DNA of 64,000 nt from GM7GCV1 sp965222065 (GCA_965222065.1 OZ244933.1:1922001-1986000), one strand, 5' to 3'; positions 25,108-34,201 are shown, numbered from the stretch's first letter. Numbers and translations are program-made. Notes: generated from the letters alone by a model not told the origin.

Positions 25108-25900
25108 AACGCACCCATTGTTGCAGATCGATGCAGCGACGGTGGATATCGGTGATGTTCGCTTGCTGGATCGGGTCAGCCTGTCGCTGGAGCCGGGTGA
25201 GGTCATGGCCCTGGTCGGTCCCAACGGGGCCGGCAAGAGTACCCTGATTCGCGCCATCTCCGGTGAGCAGCCGCTGTCTTCCGGGCAAATCATCTTTCAT
25301 GGTCAGGCGATGCAGGACTGGCCATTATCCTCGCTGGCCGTCCATGCCGCCTTTATGCCACAACAGTCAGTCCTGGCATTCCCTTTTACGGCCAGGGAGG
25401 TGGTGGCGCTGGGGCGAATCCCGCATTCGTCGGGATACCTGGTCGATACGCAAGTGGTCGATGAGGTGCTGGATCGCCTTGATGTCCGGCATCTGGCTGA
25501 CCGTATTTATCCCCGTTTATCCGGCGGCGAACGCCAGAGAGTACAGCTGGCTCGGGTACTGGCACAGATATGGAATCCGGCGAAAAAAACGCGCTTGCTA
25601 GTGCTTGATGAACCGACATCCAATTTTGATTTGGCACACCAGCAACTGGTGATCAATCTGTTGCGTGATGTCGCCAGCCAGGGCATATCGGTGCTGGTGG
25701 TTATGCACGATCTTAACCTGGCGTTAAGCTGTGCCGATCGTATCGCCTTGCTTTGTTGTGGTCAGTTGCAAGCAGTAGGACAGCCGGAGTCTGTCCTTAC
25801 GGAAGCCAATATCCGACAGGGTTTCGGTGTGAACGCCCGCTTTGTTGAGGATGGTTCAACTGGCCAAAAACATCTGGTATTTACCGGAGTGACACATTGA
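25097..25900 (+). CDS. btuD: Vitamin B12 ABC transporter ATPase
   Basis: This 267-residue ATP-binding protein has Walker A GPNGAGKST (about 39-47), signature LSGGERQRV (about 142-150), Walker B LLVLDEPTS and the switch His in VVMHDLN. It powers uptake through BtuC. It overlaps btuC by 11 bases and btuF by four, so the three genes form one unit. Confidence 0.94.
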   Translation: MPGKTHPLLQIDAATVDIGDVRLLDRVSLSLEPGEVMALVGPNGAGKSTLIRAISGEQPLSSGQIIFHGQAMQDWPLSSLAVHAAFMPQQSVLAFPFTAREVVALGRIPHSSGYLVDTQVVDEVLDRLDVRHLADRIYPRLSGGERQRVQLARVLAQIWNPAKKTRLLVLDEPTSNFDLAHQQLVINLLRDVASQGISVLVVMHDLNLALSCADRIALLCCGQLQAVGQPESVLTEANIRQGFGVNARFVEDGSTGQKHLVFTGVTH

Positions 25901-26745
25901 AGAGCGCTGTACGCCACATTATTTTGTTAGCCATGCTGCTTTTTTCGGCCTTGGCGAGCAGCCAGGAACGCATCATCAGCCTTGCGCCACATATCACTGA
26001 ATTACTGTTTTCGGTGGGGGCGGGAGATGACATTGTCGGTGTCATGAGTCATAGCAATTATCCCGAGGCGGCCAGGGCTATCCCGGTGATCGGCACCAAT
26101 GAAAAACTCAACTATGAGCAGATTATTTCGCTTCGACCCACCCTGGTCGTCGGCTGGGAAGGGGGGAACAGTTCCGATGCCATGGCCCGTTTAAGATCGC
26201 TGGGCATTCGGGTGGAAAGTCACAACCCGCATACGCTGGAAGACGTGGGTGAAAGCTTGCGCTGGATCGGTGAAATCAGTGGGCACCAGTCAGAGGGACA
26301 GGCTGAGAGTGAAAAGTATTTTGCCCGCTTGGCCGAGCTTAGGAGAGCTTATGCCGACAAACAGGAATTATCTGTTTATTACCAGATCTGGCATGAACCC
26401 CAGATGACCGTAAATGGCGATCATCTGATTTCGGATGTCATTCGCCTTTGTCGTGGTCGCAATGTCTTTTCAGGCGCCATCCCGCTGGTGCCAAGAATCA
26501 GTATGGAGTCGGTTATTCAACGTAACCCGGATGTCATTCTGATGGCCGGTGAGCCCGGAGCACAGCCTGACCGGCTGGCAGGTTGGCAGCGCTGGACGTC
26601 ATTGCCGGCAGTAGCTAATGACCACCTGTATGAAGTTCACCCCGACCTTTTACATCGGCACAGTGCCCGTATTCTGGACGGAACGGAAAAGGCCTGTCAG
26701 GCACTGGATAGTGCCCGCTCCGAAATACAAAGAGAGAGCAAGTAG
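25897..26745 (+). CDS. btuF: Vitamin B12-binding periplasmic protein
   Basis: This 282-residue protein starts at a TTG inside the btuD stop region and has a signal peptide ending near ALASSQ (residue 22). The fold is that of BtuF/FhuD-type binding proteins, with RIISLAPHITELLFSVGAGDDIVGV and the central IGTNEKLNYEQIISLRPTLVV. It delivers cobalamin to BtuCD. It ends the B12 operon; the next gene is on the other strand. Confidence 0.92.
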   Translation: MKSAVRHIILLAMLLFSALASSQERIISLAPHITELLFSVGAGDDIVGVMSHSNYPEAARAIPVIGTNEKLNYEQIISLRPTLVVGWEGGNSSDAMARLRSLGIRVESHNPHTLEDVGESLRWIGEISGHQSEGQAESEKYFARLAELRRAYADKQELSVYYQIWHEPQMTVNGDHLISDVIRLCRGRNVFSGAIPLVPRISMESVIQRNPDVILMAGEPGAQPDRLAGWQRWTSLPAVANDHLYEVHPDLLHRHSARILDGTEKACQALDSARSEIQRESK

Positions 26746-26765
26746 AAGGTCCGTAGCCCGCTGAT

Positions 26766-27164
26766 TTAGTGCGGAGCGCTTTGGTCTTCTGCGCTTAGCG
26801 TTTCAATAATGCGTTTGTAGTTGCGGATGGCATCCTGCTCGGTTGCCGGGTCGGCGTTTTCAAAGAAACGCTTGATTTCGGCAACGGCCTCCATGGCTTT
26901 ACCTTGACTCCAAAGGGCGTTGTACAGGCCGGTCGACGCTTTGCTGTCGCCCGGGAACATCAGCACCAGCTGTTCAAAAACAACCGCTGCCTCCGGGTAT
27001 TTTTCCTCGCAAAAATACGAGCCTCCCAGCATATAAAGGGCTGCACTGTTATGTGGCTCTGCACGTAACAATTCCAGCAGGATCCCCTGGGCTCGGGCTT
27101 CATTTTTTTCGTCGGAAGCCGCCTTGGCCTCCAGCAGCATGGCATCGGAATCAGAATCAGTCAT
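26766..27164 (-). CDS. TPR-containing small protein
   Basis: This 132-residue soluble protein is made of helix pairs that match tetratricopeptide repeats, for example NSAALYMLGGSYFCEEKYPEAAVVFEQLVLMFP (about 38-71) and the following unit. TPRs mediate protein contacts. No signal peptide is seen. It lies 14 bases downstream of the SRAP gene on the same strand, so the two may be cotranscribed. Its partner is unknown. Confidence 0.75.
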   Translation of the reverse strand: MTDSDSDAMLLEAKAASDEKNEARAQGILLELLRAEPHNSAALYMLGGSYFCEEKYPEAAVVFEQLVLMFPGDSKASTGLYNALWSQGKAMEAVAEIKRFFENADPATEQDAIRNYKRIIETLSAEDQSAPH

Positions 27165-27178
27165 GTCTCGGTGTGGAT

Positions 27179-27817
27179 TTAAATGTCTATGGGTTCGATA
27201 AGCCGTTTGCTGTTGTTCAGCACGTTGGCAACATCTCTTGACACAGGATAGTGCATGATTGGTGGTGATGTCAGGTCGAGTAGCATGGATTGCGTGTCAC
27301 GGGTGTCGATATCCAGCCAGAGTCGGGCAGACTCCGGAGTCAGCAGAACCGGCATGCGGGGATGAATGTTGGCGATATCGTCGTCGGCAGGGCGGGTGAT
27401 CATGGTGCAGGAGTAAAGCCCCTCCGGTCCCCACTTGTCGTAAATACCGGCGACGACCAGTCCCTGGCGATCCCTGGCCTGGAAGAAATAGGGTTGTCTG
27501 TCGCCTTTTGGACCGGTCCATTCGTAATAGCCCAGCATGGGAATCAGGCAGCGCTGTTTGTTCTCCCAGGCGTCACGAAAGGCGGGCTTTTCATGGATCG
27601 ATTCAACCTGGGCCTTAAACGTGGCGTATTCCGAGACAAATTCACTGGACCAGTGGGGGATCAGACCCCAGCGCATGGCTTTTCCCGCAGGAGAGCGGAA
27701 CGCCGCAATGGTCTGGCCGGGTGAGACATTGTAGCCGTAATCGATATCTGGCCAGATTTTGAGAAAGTCAGACCACCCGGATAAGGGTGGCGTCTTGTTG
27801 GCAAATCGCCCGGGCAT
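27179..27817 (-). CDS. SRAP (YedK/HMCES) family protein lacking catalytic Cys2
   Basis: This 212-residue protein clearly belongs to the SOS-response-associated peptidase family: GRFA, MRWGLIPHW, EKPAFRDAW, RCLIPMLGYYEW (Glu99) and NIHPRMPVLL (His152). In YedK/HMCES, Cys2 after the Met forms the protein-DNA crosslink at abasic sites. Here the start reads Met-Pro-Gly-Arg-Phe, so Cys2 is replaced by Pro. The NARAET segment that follows in active members is also altered (ATFKAQVES). It is therefore probably unable to form the usual crosslink and may have a different job. Confidence 0.9.
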   Translation of the reverse strand: MPGRFANKTPPLSGWSDFLKIWPDIDYGYNVSPGQTIAAFRSPAGKAMRWGLIPHWSSEFVSEYATFKAQVESIHEKPAFRDAWENKQRCLIPMLGYYEWTGPKGDRQPYFFQARDRQGLVVAGIYDKWGPEGLYSCTMITRPADDDIANIHPRMPVLLTPESARLWLDIDTRDTQSMLLDLTSPPIMHYPVSRDVANVLNNSKRLIEPIDI

Positions 27818-27825
27818 AAAGGAAT

Positions 27826-28893
27826 TTAGTGAGTAAAGCGCTCGAGATGCTCAGGGCCCCTGGCCTGTAGCTTGATTAGATGCTGGTGCGCCAGTCGCAG
27901 TGCAGAGGTCGGGCTCGCAGGAGGATTGTCTTTTGGGAACTGCACGATGGCGATGCTGACAGTCATCGGGTTGCCTTCAAGGCCCTTGATGTTAAGGGCT
28001 TTAAAGCCGGTCTGGATTTTGGTGGAAACATATTTCAGCTTTTCATCGTCCACATGATCGAAAATCACCATAAAACCGACACCGTGGGTTCGACCGATGG
28101 AAAAGTGCTGGTTGGGGGGCAGCAGGGAAGAAATGGTATTGGCTGCCTGAATCAGAAGTGCATCGCCTGCTTCTTCTCCGTTGGCATCGTTGTATTCCAC
28201 AAAGCCATCAATCCCGACAGATATTATGCCCGGCAGCTCCTTGTCGAGCTCCTGGGCTTTTTTGGTTTTCTCCCAAAACAGATTGCGCAAAAAATAACGA
28301 TTCGGCAGGCCGGTTAGCTCATCCAGGCTGGATTTTCCCCTGAATATCGATATCAGCTTTTCCTGATGTCTGCTGAGATAAATGACCCCGGTGGCAACAA
28401 TAATGGCGTTGAGAATCAGTGTTGCCGCATTCAGTAAATCCATCGTGCTGGCGTCCCTTATCTGGAGGCCAGGTGCAAGAATGGTGATGGCCGCAATTGC
28501 CATGGCAATAATGATACTGTGGACAATGGCTGCATTGGCGGACATCGTCAGGGCGCAAAGGGCCGGAAGCAGGGCAATAAAGTGGGAGGCCGGGGTGTTG
28601 ATGCCGTCCTGGGTGTAGCAGGTTGCGATCAGCATGACCAGTAACCCACCCAACAACATATGTGGTGCCAGCCAATAATACTGATGCCAGCGGGAGATAA
28701 CATAGGACAGAATAAGGTAAGACAGGAACAGCGCCTGTACATGAATAGGGAATAACGGCTCTCGCCCGGAAATAACCTGTGGAAGTGTAAAGGCCACCAC
28801 CAGGAGGCCCCCGATAACGACCCAGACGAATCGCAACATCTTCCTGCGATGCGAATGAAGGTCTAATGCGATAAAGCTTTGACCAACAGACAT
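27826..28893 (-). CDS. Membrane protein with degenerate GGDEF domain
   Basis: This 355-residue protein has a helical membrane region (residues 20-165, about six helices) and a C-terminal GGDEF-type domain (about 190-350), opening with DELTGLPNRYFLRNLFWEK. The catalytic GGDEF loop reads THGVGF, so cyclase activity is unlikely. It may bind GTP or c-di-GMP or act as a regulator. It has a MASE-like membrane sensor region of unknown ligand. It starts 110 bases from the divergent glycosyltransferase gene. Confidence 0.87.
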   Translation of the reverse strand: MSVGQSFIALDLHSHRRKMLRFVWVVIGGLLVVAFTLPQVISGREPLFPIHVQALFLSYLILSYVISRWHQYYWLAPHMLLGGLLVMLIATCYTQDGINTPASHFIALLPALCALTMSANAAIVHSIIIAMAIAAITILAPGLQIRDASTMDLLNAATLILNAIIVATGVIYLSRHQEKLISIFRGKSSLDELTGLPNRYFLRNLFWEKTKKAQELDKELPGIISVGIDGFVEYNDANGEEAGDALLIQAANTISSLLPPNQHFSIGRTHGVGFMVIFDHVDDEKLKYVSTKIQTGFKALNIKGLEGNPMTVSIAIVQFPKDNPPASPTSALRLAHQHLIKLQARGPEHLERFTH

Positions 28894-29003
28894 TGTATGT
28901 TTCCTTTACTTGACTTGCTAAATTAGCACATTGTGTCCAATTTACTAATCGTATTTAGTCAAAAGTCTTCCAGCAGCCTGTTCCTTGTATAAGAATAACC
29001 AAT

Positions 29004-29774
29004 ATGCCAACTCTGGTTATTCAGTCTCACAAGGAACCTCTGCCCTATGAATGGTTGGCAGTATGCCTGCAATCCGTTCGTAATTGGAGTGCCGAAAACA
29101 ACTTCGAGTACCGCTTTCTGGATGATGCATTATTCGATTGGGTGCCAGAAAATATCCGGACGCGGTTTAACCAGCGAAATGTGGTGCTCTCTGATCTGGC
29201 CAGGCTTAAAGTCATTCAGGCATGCCTTGCGGAAGGTTATGAGCGGGTCGTTTGGCTCGATGCAGATACGCTGGTCTTTCGACCGGAGCAGTTTGTATTG
29301 CCGGTGTCTGGACAGTTGCCCGAGGGATACATGCTCGGAAGGGAGGTCTGGGTTCAGTCCCGGCCGGATAACCCCAACAAGCTGCAAGTCCATAAAAAAG
29401 TACAGAATGCATTTTTATTATTTGATCGCCGGAACCACTTTCTTGATTTTTATGCGGATCAGGCCGAACGGATGCTATCTACCGCAGCGCTGAGCGTGCC
29501 CCCGCAATTTATTGGACCCAAACTGTTGACCGCATTGCACAATATTATCCGCTGCCCGGTGATGGAAACCGTGGGCATGTTGAGCCCGGAAGTGATTAGG
29601 GATCTGTTGTCAGAAGGCCGGCGGACATGCGCACTGAACCTGTTTACCAAGCGATCAGATGCCCGTTTGGTGGCAGCTAATCTCTGCGGGTCTTCCATCG
29701 AATCAGGCGCTATATCCAATCAACAGATGGAGCAGGTTTGCGAGATTCTTGTGCAGCCATCTGTTTGTCTGTAG
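29004..29774 (+). CDS. Glycosyltransferase-like protein with DXD motif
   Basis: This 256-residue protein resembles nucleotide-sugar glycosyltransferases of the GT-A fold. The WLDADTLVF segment holds the metal-binding Asp86-Ala-Asp88 motif. The preceding RNVVLSDLARLKVIQACLAEGYERVVWLD matches the typical helix and strand before DXD. No membrane helix or signal peptide. Donor and acceptor are unknown, and it is not next to a polysaccharide cluster. The rnr gene follows closely. Confidence 0.7.
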   Translation: MPTLVIQSHKEPLPYEWLAVCLQSVRNWSAENNFEYRFLDDALFDWVPENIRTRFNQRNVVLSDLARLKVIQACLAEGYERVVWLDADTLVFRPEQFVLPVSGQLPEGYMLGREVWVQSRPDNPNKLQVHKKVQNAFLLFDRRNHFLDFYADQAERMLSTAALSVPPQFIGPKLLTALHNIIRCPVMETVGMLSPEVIRDLLSEGRRTCALNLFTKRSDARLVAANLCGSSIESGAISNQQMEQVCEILVQPSVCL

Positions 29775-29818
29775 AAATCCCTATACAATGTGCGGAAATT
29801 TCACATCCCCGACTGAAC

Positions 29819-32032
29819 TTGTCAAAAACACAATCATCTGAATCTGCTCGACTCATTGGCCCGGTAAGGGCGCTCAATGATGGATACGGATTTGTCGACA
29901 TTGAGAATCATGATCGAATTTCCCTGGGCAAGCAGGATATGCGCCGGGTGTTCCCCAACGATATCGTGGAAGTCCGCGTCGGTTCGACCGACCGGAAAGG
30001 TCGCTTGCAGGGCCGAATTGTCGATATCCTCGAGCGCAATACCCGTGAGCTGGTTGGGCGCTTCAATGATGAGCATGGCCTCTGCTATGTGAAACCCAAC
30101 AATAGCCGTATTAGTCACGATATCCAGATCCCCAAAAAACATACTGCCGGGGCGAAATCCGGCCAGATAGTGGTGGCGGAAATTACTGAACAGCCCGGAG
30201 AATTTGCGCCGGCAATCGGACGGATTAAGGAAATCCTCGGTGAGGAGCTCTCGGCAGGCATGGAAATCCAGGTCGCGTTACGCGAGTTCGGCATTCCCCA
30301 TGAGTGGCCAGAGTCTGTGGAGGATGAAGCCGATGCCCTGGGGGCAACCGTAAAACCGGCACACAAAAAACATCGGGTCGACCTGCGTAAACTGCCTTTT
30401 GTCACCATTGATGGTGAGGATGCCAGGGATTTTGACGACGCGGTTTTTGTCGAGCGGGATGGCCTGGGCTGGAAGCTCTGGGTAGCGATTGCCGATGTTT
30501 CCCATTATGTAAAACCCGGGTCGGCACTGGACCAGGAAGCCCAGCAGAGGGCTACGTCGGTATATTTCCCGGATTATGTGGTGCCCATGCTGCCCGAGGT
30601 GCTGTCCAATGGCCTTTGCTCATTGAACCCGAACGTGGATCGCCTGGCGCTGGTTAGTGAAATCAAGATTGATAGCAAGGGCAACCTGGTCGATTTTCGA
30701 TACTCGGAAGCAGTCATCCGTTCGCATGAGCGCTTGACCTATACACGGGTAGCCAATGCACTGGAAGAAAGAAGCCAGGCGCAAACCCCGGAACGTGACA
30801 GCCTGGGCCCGTTGTGCCAGCAGATTGATGAATTGCACGCTCTCTACAAGGTGCTTTTTCGGGCGAGACAGAAACGCGGTGCCATGGAGTTTGAAAGTGT
30901 CGAGGTGCGTTTCGAATTTAATGCGGATCGGAAAATTGAAAAAATTGTACCGATGGTGCGCAACGATGCACATAAACTCATTGAGGAGTGCATGCTCTGT
31001 GCCAATATCTGTGCTGCACAATTCCTGATCCGCAACAAGATTCCCGGCCTGTTCCGGGTACACCTGCCTCCGGCGAATGAGAAATTGGAAGCCTTGCGCA
31101 ATTATTTGTCAGAGGCGGGCCTGTGGCTGGGAGGTGGCGAACAGCCGACGACCAGCGACTTCTACAAGCTTTCCGAAGCCATGGGCGACCGGGCGGACAA
31201 GCACCTGATCCAGATGCAGATACTGCGTAGCCAGCAGCAAGCGGTATACCAACCGGAAAACAAGGGACACTTTGGCCTGGCGTATGAAGCGTACGCGCAC
31301 TCTACCTCGCCTATTCGGCGCTATCCGGATTTGCTGGTTCACCGGGCTATTCGGTCGGTGATTCGTTCAGGAAAGAAAGCATTCCATGTCCGCCGGGTCG
31401 AGGGAGCACCAGCCCTGCCTGCCAAAAAGAGCTACCCCTATGATCTGGAGTCGCTGGAAGCGTTGGGGCAAACCTGCTCCGCTTATGAACGACGCGCCGA
31501 AGATGCCACCCGTGATGTCGCCCAATGGCTCAAGTGTGAGTATCTTCAGAAGCACGTGGGTGATCGCTTTATGGGGGTCATTTCCACGGTGACCCAATTC
31601 GGTATCTTTGTCGAGCTGGCTGATCTTTACATTGAAGGGCTGGTGCACATTACCAACCTGCCCAATGACTATTACGAGTATGATTCCGCCAACCAGATAT
31701 TGATTGGTGAAAGTACTAGGCGTACATTTAAAATTGGCGACAAGGCAATGGTCCAGGTTGCCAGGGTTGATCTTGATGAACGCAAGATAGATTTTGAGTT
31801 GACCAATTCCTCGGGAAACTCGGATCCAAAGGGAAATAATGTTCAGGAATCGGGGAGCGGGTATTCCGGTCGCAAGAGCCGAGCGCTTTCCAATCGAACT
31901 CTTGAGAGCTCTTTGTCAGATGGAGCAAAGTCCAACAAAAAGCGTGGCCCCCGAAAAGATAAAAAAACACGCAAAGCCAGTATGAAAAAATCGGGAGCAC
32001 GTCAAAGTAGAAAGAGTCGCAGGGGAAAATGA
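29819..32032 (+). CDS. rnr: Ribonuclease R (RNB family exoribonuclease)
   Basis: I place the start at the TTG at 29819, after the stop of the previous gene; a TTG at 29738 would add 27 residues with no clear ribosome site. The product is about 737 residues, with an OB/cold-shock domain (GPVRALNDGYGFVDIEN), the RNB catalytic core including TIDGEDARDFDDAVF, and an S1 domain (GVISTVTQFGIFVEL). A basic Lys/Arg/Ser-rich tail ends the protein. RNase R degrades structured RNA 3' to 5'. The N-terminal helix-turn-helix of E. coli RNase R is absent. The stop overlaps rlmB by four bases, the usual rnr-rlmB pair. Confidence 0.93.
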   Translation: MSKTQSSESARLIGPVRALNDGYGFVDIENHDRISLGKQDMRRVFPNDIVEVRVGSTDRKGRLQGRIVDILERNTRELVGRFNDEHGLCYVKPNNSRISHDIQIPKKHTAGAKSGQIVVAEITEQPGEFAPAIGRIKEILGEELSAGMEIQVALREFGIPHEWPESVEDEADALGATVKPAHKKHRVDLRKLPFVTIDGEDARDFDDAVFVERDGLGWKLWVAIADVSHYVKPGSALDQEAQQRATSVYFPDYVVPMLPEVLSNGLCSLNPNVDRLALVSEIKIDSKGNLVDFRYSEAVIRSHERLTYTRVANALEERSQAQTPERDSLGPLCQQIDELHALYKVLFRARQKRGAMEFESVEVRFEFNADRKIEKIVPMVRNDAHKLIEECMLCANICAAQFLIRNKIPGLFRVHLPPANEKLEALRNYLSEAGLWLGGGEQPTTSDFYKLSEAMGDRADKHLIQMQILRSQQQAVYQPENKGHFGLAYEAYAHSTSPIRRYPDLLVHRAIRSVIRSGKKAFHVRRVEGAPALPAKKSYPYDLESLEALGQTCSAYERRAEDATRDVAQWLKCEYLQKHVGDRFMGVISTVTQFGIFVELADLYIEGLVHITNLPNDYYEYDSANQILIGESTRRTFKIGDKAMVQVARVDLDERKIDFELTNSSGNSDPKGNNVQESGSGYSGRKSRALSNRTLESSLSDGAKSNKKRGPRKDKKTRKASMKKSGARQSRKSRRGK

Positions 32033-32793
32033 CATTAGACGTAGCAACCGATTTGATTATTGGTTTTCATGCTGTCCAGGCCTTGTTAAAAACCAGGCCG
32101 GAACGAGCGCACGAGCTGATGGTTGCCGAGGGGCGTAACGATCAGCGTCTGTTAAAAACCATCAGTCTTGCCCAGCGCAACAATGTTCCCATTGTTCGCC
32201 TGCCTTCCAGTGAACTGGATGCCTACGCCCATCATGAACGTCACCAGGGCTGCATCCTGAAAGCAGACAAGGGCAAAATGTACGACGAGAAGTGGGTGGT
32301 CGATTTTCTCACAAGTCTTGATTACGCCCCTTTGGTGCTGGTGCTGGATGGCATTACCGATCCGCATAATCTGGGCGCCTGCCTTCGTAGTGCCGACGCC
32401 GCTGGTGTCGATGCAGTGATCGCGCCGCGCGATAAATCAGCCGGGCTGACACCCATTGCCCGTAAAGTCGCCTGCGGTGCAGCTGAAACTGTGCCATTTG
32501 TTTTAGTTACCAATCTCAGTCGCATACTTAAAAAGCTGCAGAAAAATGGCTTTTGGATTTGCGGTGCGGCCGGTGAAGCTGAACAGACGATGTGTGATAT
32601 TGACCTGACGGCACCGATTGCCCTGGTCATGGGCAGCGAAGACCGGGGACTGCGCCGGTTAACTCGCGAATCCTGTGACCACCTGATCCGGATTCCAATG
32701 CAGGGCACGGTAGAAAGCCTGAATGTCTCTGTGGCCACCGGCATCATGCTCTTCGAAGCGTTGCGTCAGCGAAGCGGTAGTCCCTGCCTCTGA
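32029..32793 (+). CDS. rlmB: 23S rRNA Gm2251 2'-O-methyltransferase
   Basis: This 254-residue SpoU-family enzyme has the three motifs of trefoil-knot methyltransferases: DGITDPHNLGACLRSADAAG (about 104-123), VMGSEDRGLRRL, and IPMQGTVESLNVSVATGIMLFE near the end. An N-terminal substrate-binding domain is also present (IIGFHAVQALL). It methylates the 2'-OH of G2251 in 23S rRNA. It overlaps rnr by four bases. Confidence 0.95.
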   Translation: MTLDVATDLIIGFHAVQALLKTRPERAHELMVAEGRNDQRLLKTISLAQRNNVPIVRLPSSELDAYAHHERHQGCILKADKGKMYDEKWVVDFLTSLDYAPLVLVLDGITDPHNLGACLRSADAAGVDAVIAPRDKSAGLTPIARKVACGAAETVPFVLVTNLSRILKKLQKNGFWICGAAGEAEQTMCDIDLTAPIALVMGSEDRGLRRLTRESCDHLIRIPMQGTVESLNVSVATGIMLFEALRQRSGSPCL

Positions 32794-32816
32794 CGTTCGC
32801 CACGCTTATTTAAGTC

Positions 32817-32845
32817 TTGCAAAAGGCGCGCCGAACGCCTAGAAT
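32817..32845 (+). promoter_or_regulatory. Sigma-70 promoter of ribosomal protein operon
   Basis: TTGCAA at 32817-32822 and TAGAAT at 32840-32845 are separated by 17 bases, giving a good -35/-10 pair. The expected start near 32852 gives a leader of about 95 bases ahead of rpsF. Confidence 0.72.
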
Positions 32846-32858
32846 CGCGCGCCCCTGA

Positions 32859-32945
32859 GATCGGGACTCAACCCCCGATCCCAGCTCCTTGCCTCACCGC
32901 GCCCAAAGGGTTGATGGGAGGCTGTTTAATCCACGAGGAGAAACA
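32859..32945 (+). promoter_or_regulatory. Structured rpsF leader (possible S6:S18 binding leader)
   Basis: Two hairpins can form: GATCGGG (32859-32865) with CCCGATC (32874-32880), and GCCTC (32891-32895) with GAGGC (32918-32922). A CACCG lies within the second loop. Many bacteria carry an S6:S18-binding leader before rpsF with a conserved CCG bulge, so this may be an autoregulatory site. The match to that motif is only partial by eye. Confidence 0.4.
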
Positions 32946-33437
32946 ATGAGACATTACGAAATCGTGTTCATGGTCCACCCGGACCAGAGCGAGCAAGTGC
33001 CGGCTATGATCGAGCGCTACAGCAAGGCCATCACCGACGACAAGGGTACTGTACACCGTGTCGAAGACTGGGGTCGCCGCCAGCTTGCTTACCCAATCCA
33101 GAAAATTCACAAGGCGCACTACGTCATGCTGAACGTAGAGTGCACCAAGGGTGCTCTGGAAGAATTAACCACCAACTTCCGATACAACGACGCGGTTTTG
33201 CGCAATCTGGTTATTGCCCGTGAAAAGGCCGAGCTTGAGGAATCCCTCATCATGAAAGCCGAGCGCGAAGAAAAAGAGCGTGATTCAGCCCGGGCCGCCG
33301 CTGCCGAAGCACGAGCTGCTTCTGATCAGGCCGCCGCAGCAACGGAAGACAACAGTGATAATGACGAGGCTGATGAAGCCGAGGAAGCAAACGAAGAGCA
33401 GGCTTCCGAAGAAACTGCAGATGAGGAGGACAAGTAA
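32946..33437 (+). CDS. rpsF: 30S ribosomal protein S6
   Basis: This 163-residue protein starts at the ATG at 32946, after GAGGAGAAAC. MRHYEIVFMVHPDQSEQVPAMIERY and DWGRRQLAYPIQKIHKAHYVM are typical S6. The tail beyond residue 105 is long and rich in Ala and Glu, a variable feature of proteobacterial S6 that can be modified by RimK-type glutamylation. It pairs with S18 in the 30S platform and shares one base with rpsR. Confidence 0.97.
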   Translation: MRHYEIVFMVHPDQSEQVPAMIERYSKAITDDKGTVHRVEDWGRRQLAYPIQKIHKAHYVMLNVECTKGALEELTTNFRYNDAVLRNLVIAREKAELEESLIMKAEREEKERDSARAAAAEARAASDQAAAATEDNSDNDEADEAEEANEEQASEETADEEDK

Positions 33438-33664
33438 TGGCCAGATTTTCACGTCGCCGCAAATTCTGCCGCTTCACAGCTGAAGGCGTAGAAAGTATTG
33501 ATTACAAAGATCTCGATACGTTGAAGCAATACATTGGTGAGAACGGCAAGATCGTTCCCAGCCGCATCACCGGTACCAAGGCACGTTACCAGCGTCAGTT
33601 GGCCACAGCGATTAAACGCGCGCGCTACCTGGCACTGCTGCCTTACACCGACAACCACAAATAA
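33437..33664 (+). CDS. rpsR: 30S ribosomal protein S18
   Basis: This 75-residue protein has the canonical S18 sequence, with RRRKFCRF, LKQYIGENGKIVPSRITGTKARYQRQL and LATAIKRARYLALLPY. It binds with S6 on 16S rRNA. It directly follows rpsF. Confidence 0.98.
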   Translation: MARFSRRRKFCRFTAEGVESIDYKDLDTLKQYIGENGKIVPSRITGTKARYQRQLATAIKRARYLALLPYTDNHK

Positions 33665-33677
33665 TTGGAGTTGTAGG

Positions 33678-34127
33678 ATGCAAGTAATTCTTTTGGAAAA
33701 AATTGGTCGCCTGGGCAATATCGGCGACCAGGTCGATGTTAAATCCGGTTATGGCCGCAACTTCCTAGTGCCCCAGGGAAAAGCAGTTCCTGCTACACCT
33801 GAGAACATTGCCATGTTTGAAGAGCGCCGAGCCGAGCTGGAAGCAGCATCTGCTGAAAAACTGACCGCTGCTGAAGGCCGTGCAAAGCTTATTGAGCAAA
33901 TTGGTGAGATCAGTATCGTTGCCAATGCCAGTGAAGAGGGCAAGCTTTTTGGTTCTGTCGGTACGCGTGAAATCGCCGATGCAGTGACCGCCGCAGGCCA
34001 GGAAATAGAAAAGGCCGAAGTGCTCCTTCCTGAAGGGGTAATTCGCGAGGTCGGCGAGTACCAGATTGATCTCCAATTGCACTCTGATGTGACCACGACG
34101 ATCAAGTTGGTGGTAACTGCCGAGTAA
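33678..34127 (+). CDS. rplI: 50S ribosomal protein L9
   Basis: This 149-residue protein starts at the ATG at 33678, 13 bases after rpsR. The N-terminal domain MQVILLEKIGRLGNIGDQV and KSGYGRNFLVPQGKA are canonical, followed by the connecting helix and C-terminal domain (KLFGSVGTREIADAV). It ends the ribosomal protein operon. Confidence 0.98.
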   Translation: MQVILLEKIGRLGNIGDQVDVKSGYGRNFLVPQGKAVPATPENIAMFEERRAELEAASAEKLTAAEGRAKLIEQIGEISIVANASEEGKLFGSVGTREIADAVTAAGQEIEKAEVLLPEGVIREVGEYQIDLQLHSDVTTTIKLVVTAE

Positions 34128-34163
34128 ATTTATGGCGATCAGCAGGTTTTACCTGCTTGATAG

Positions 34164-34201
34164 AAACCGGAATGGCCTTCGTGGTGATTCCGGTTTTTTT
34201 T
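34164..34201 (+). terminator. Intrinsic terminator after rplI
   Basis: AAACCGGAAT (34164-34173) pairs with ATTCCGGTTT (34187-34196) to form a 10-bp stem followed by a run of T. It ends the rpsF-rpsR-rplI transcript. Confidence 0.9.
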
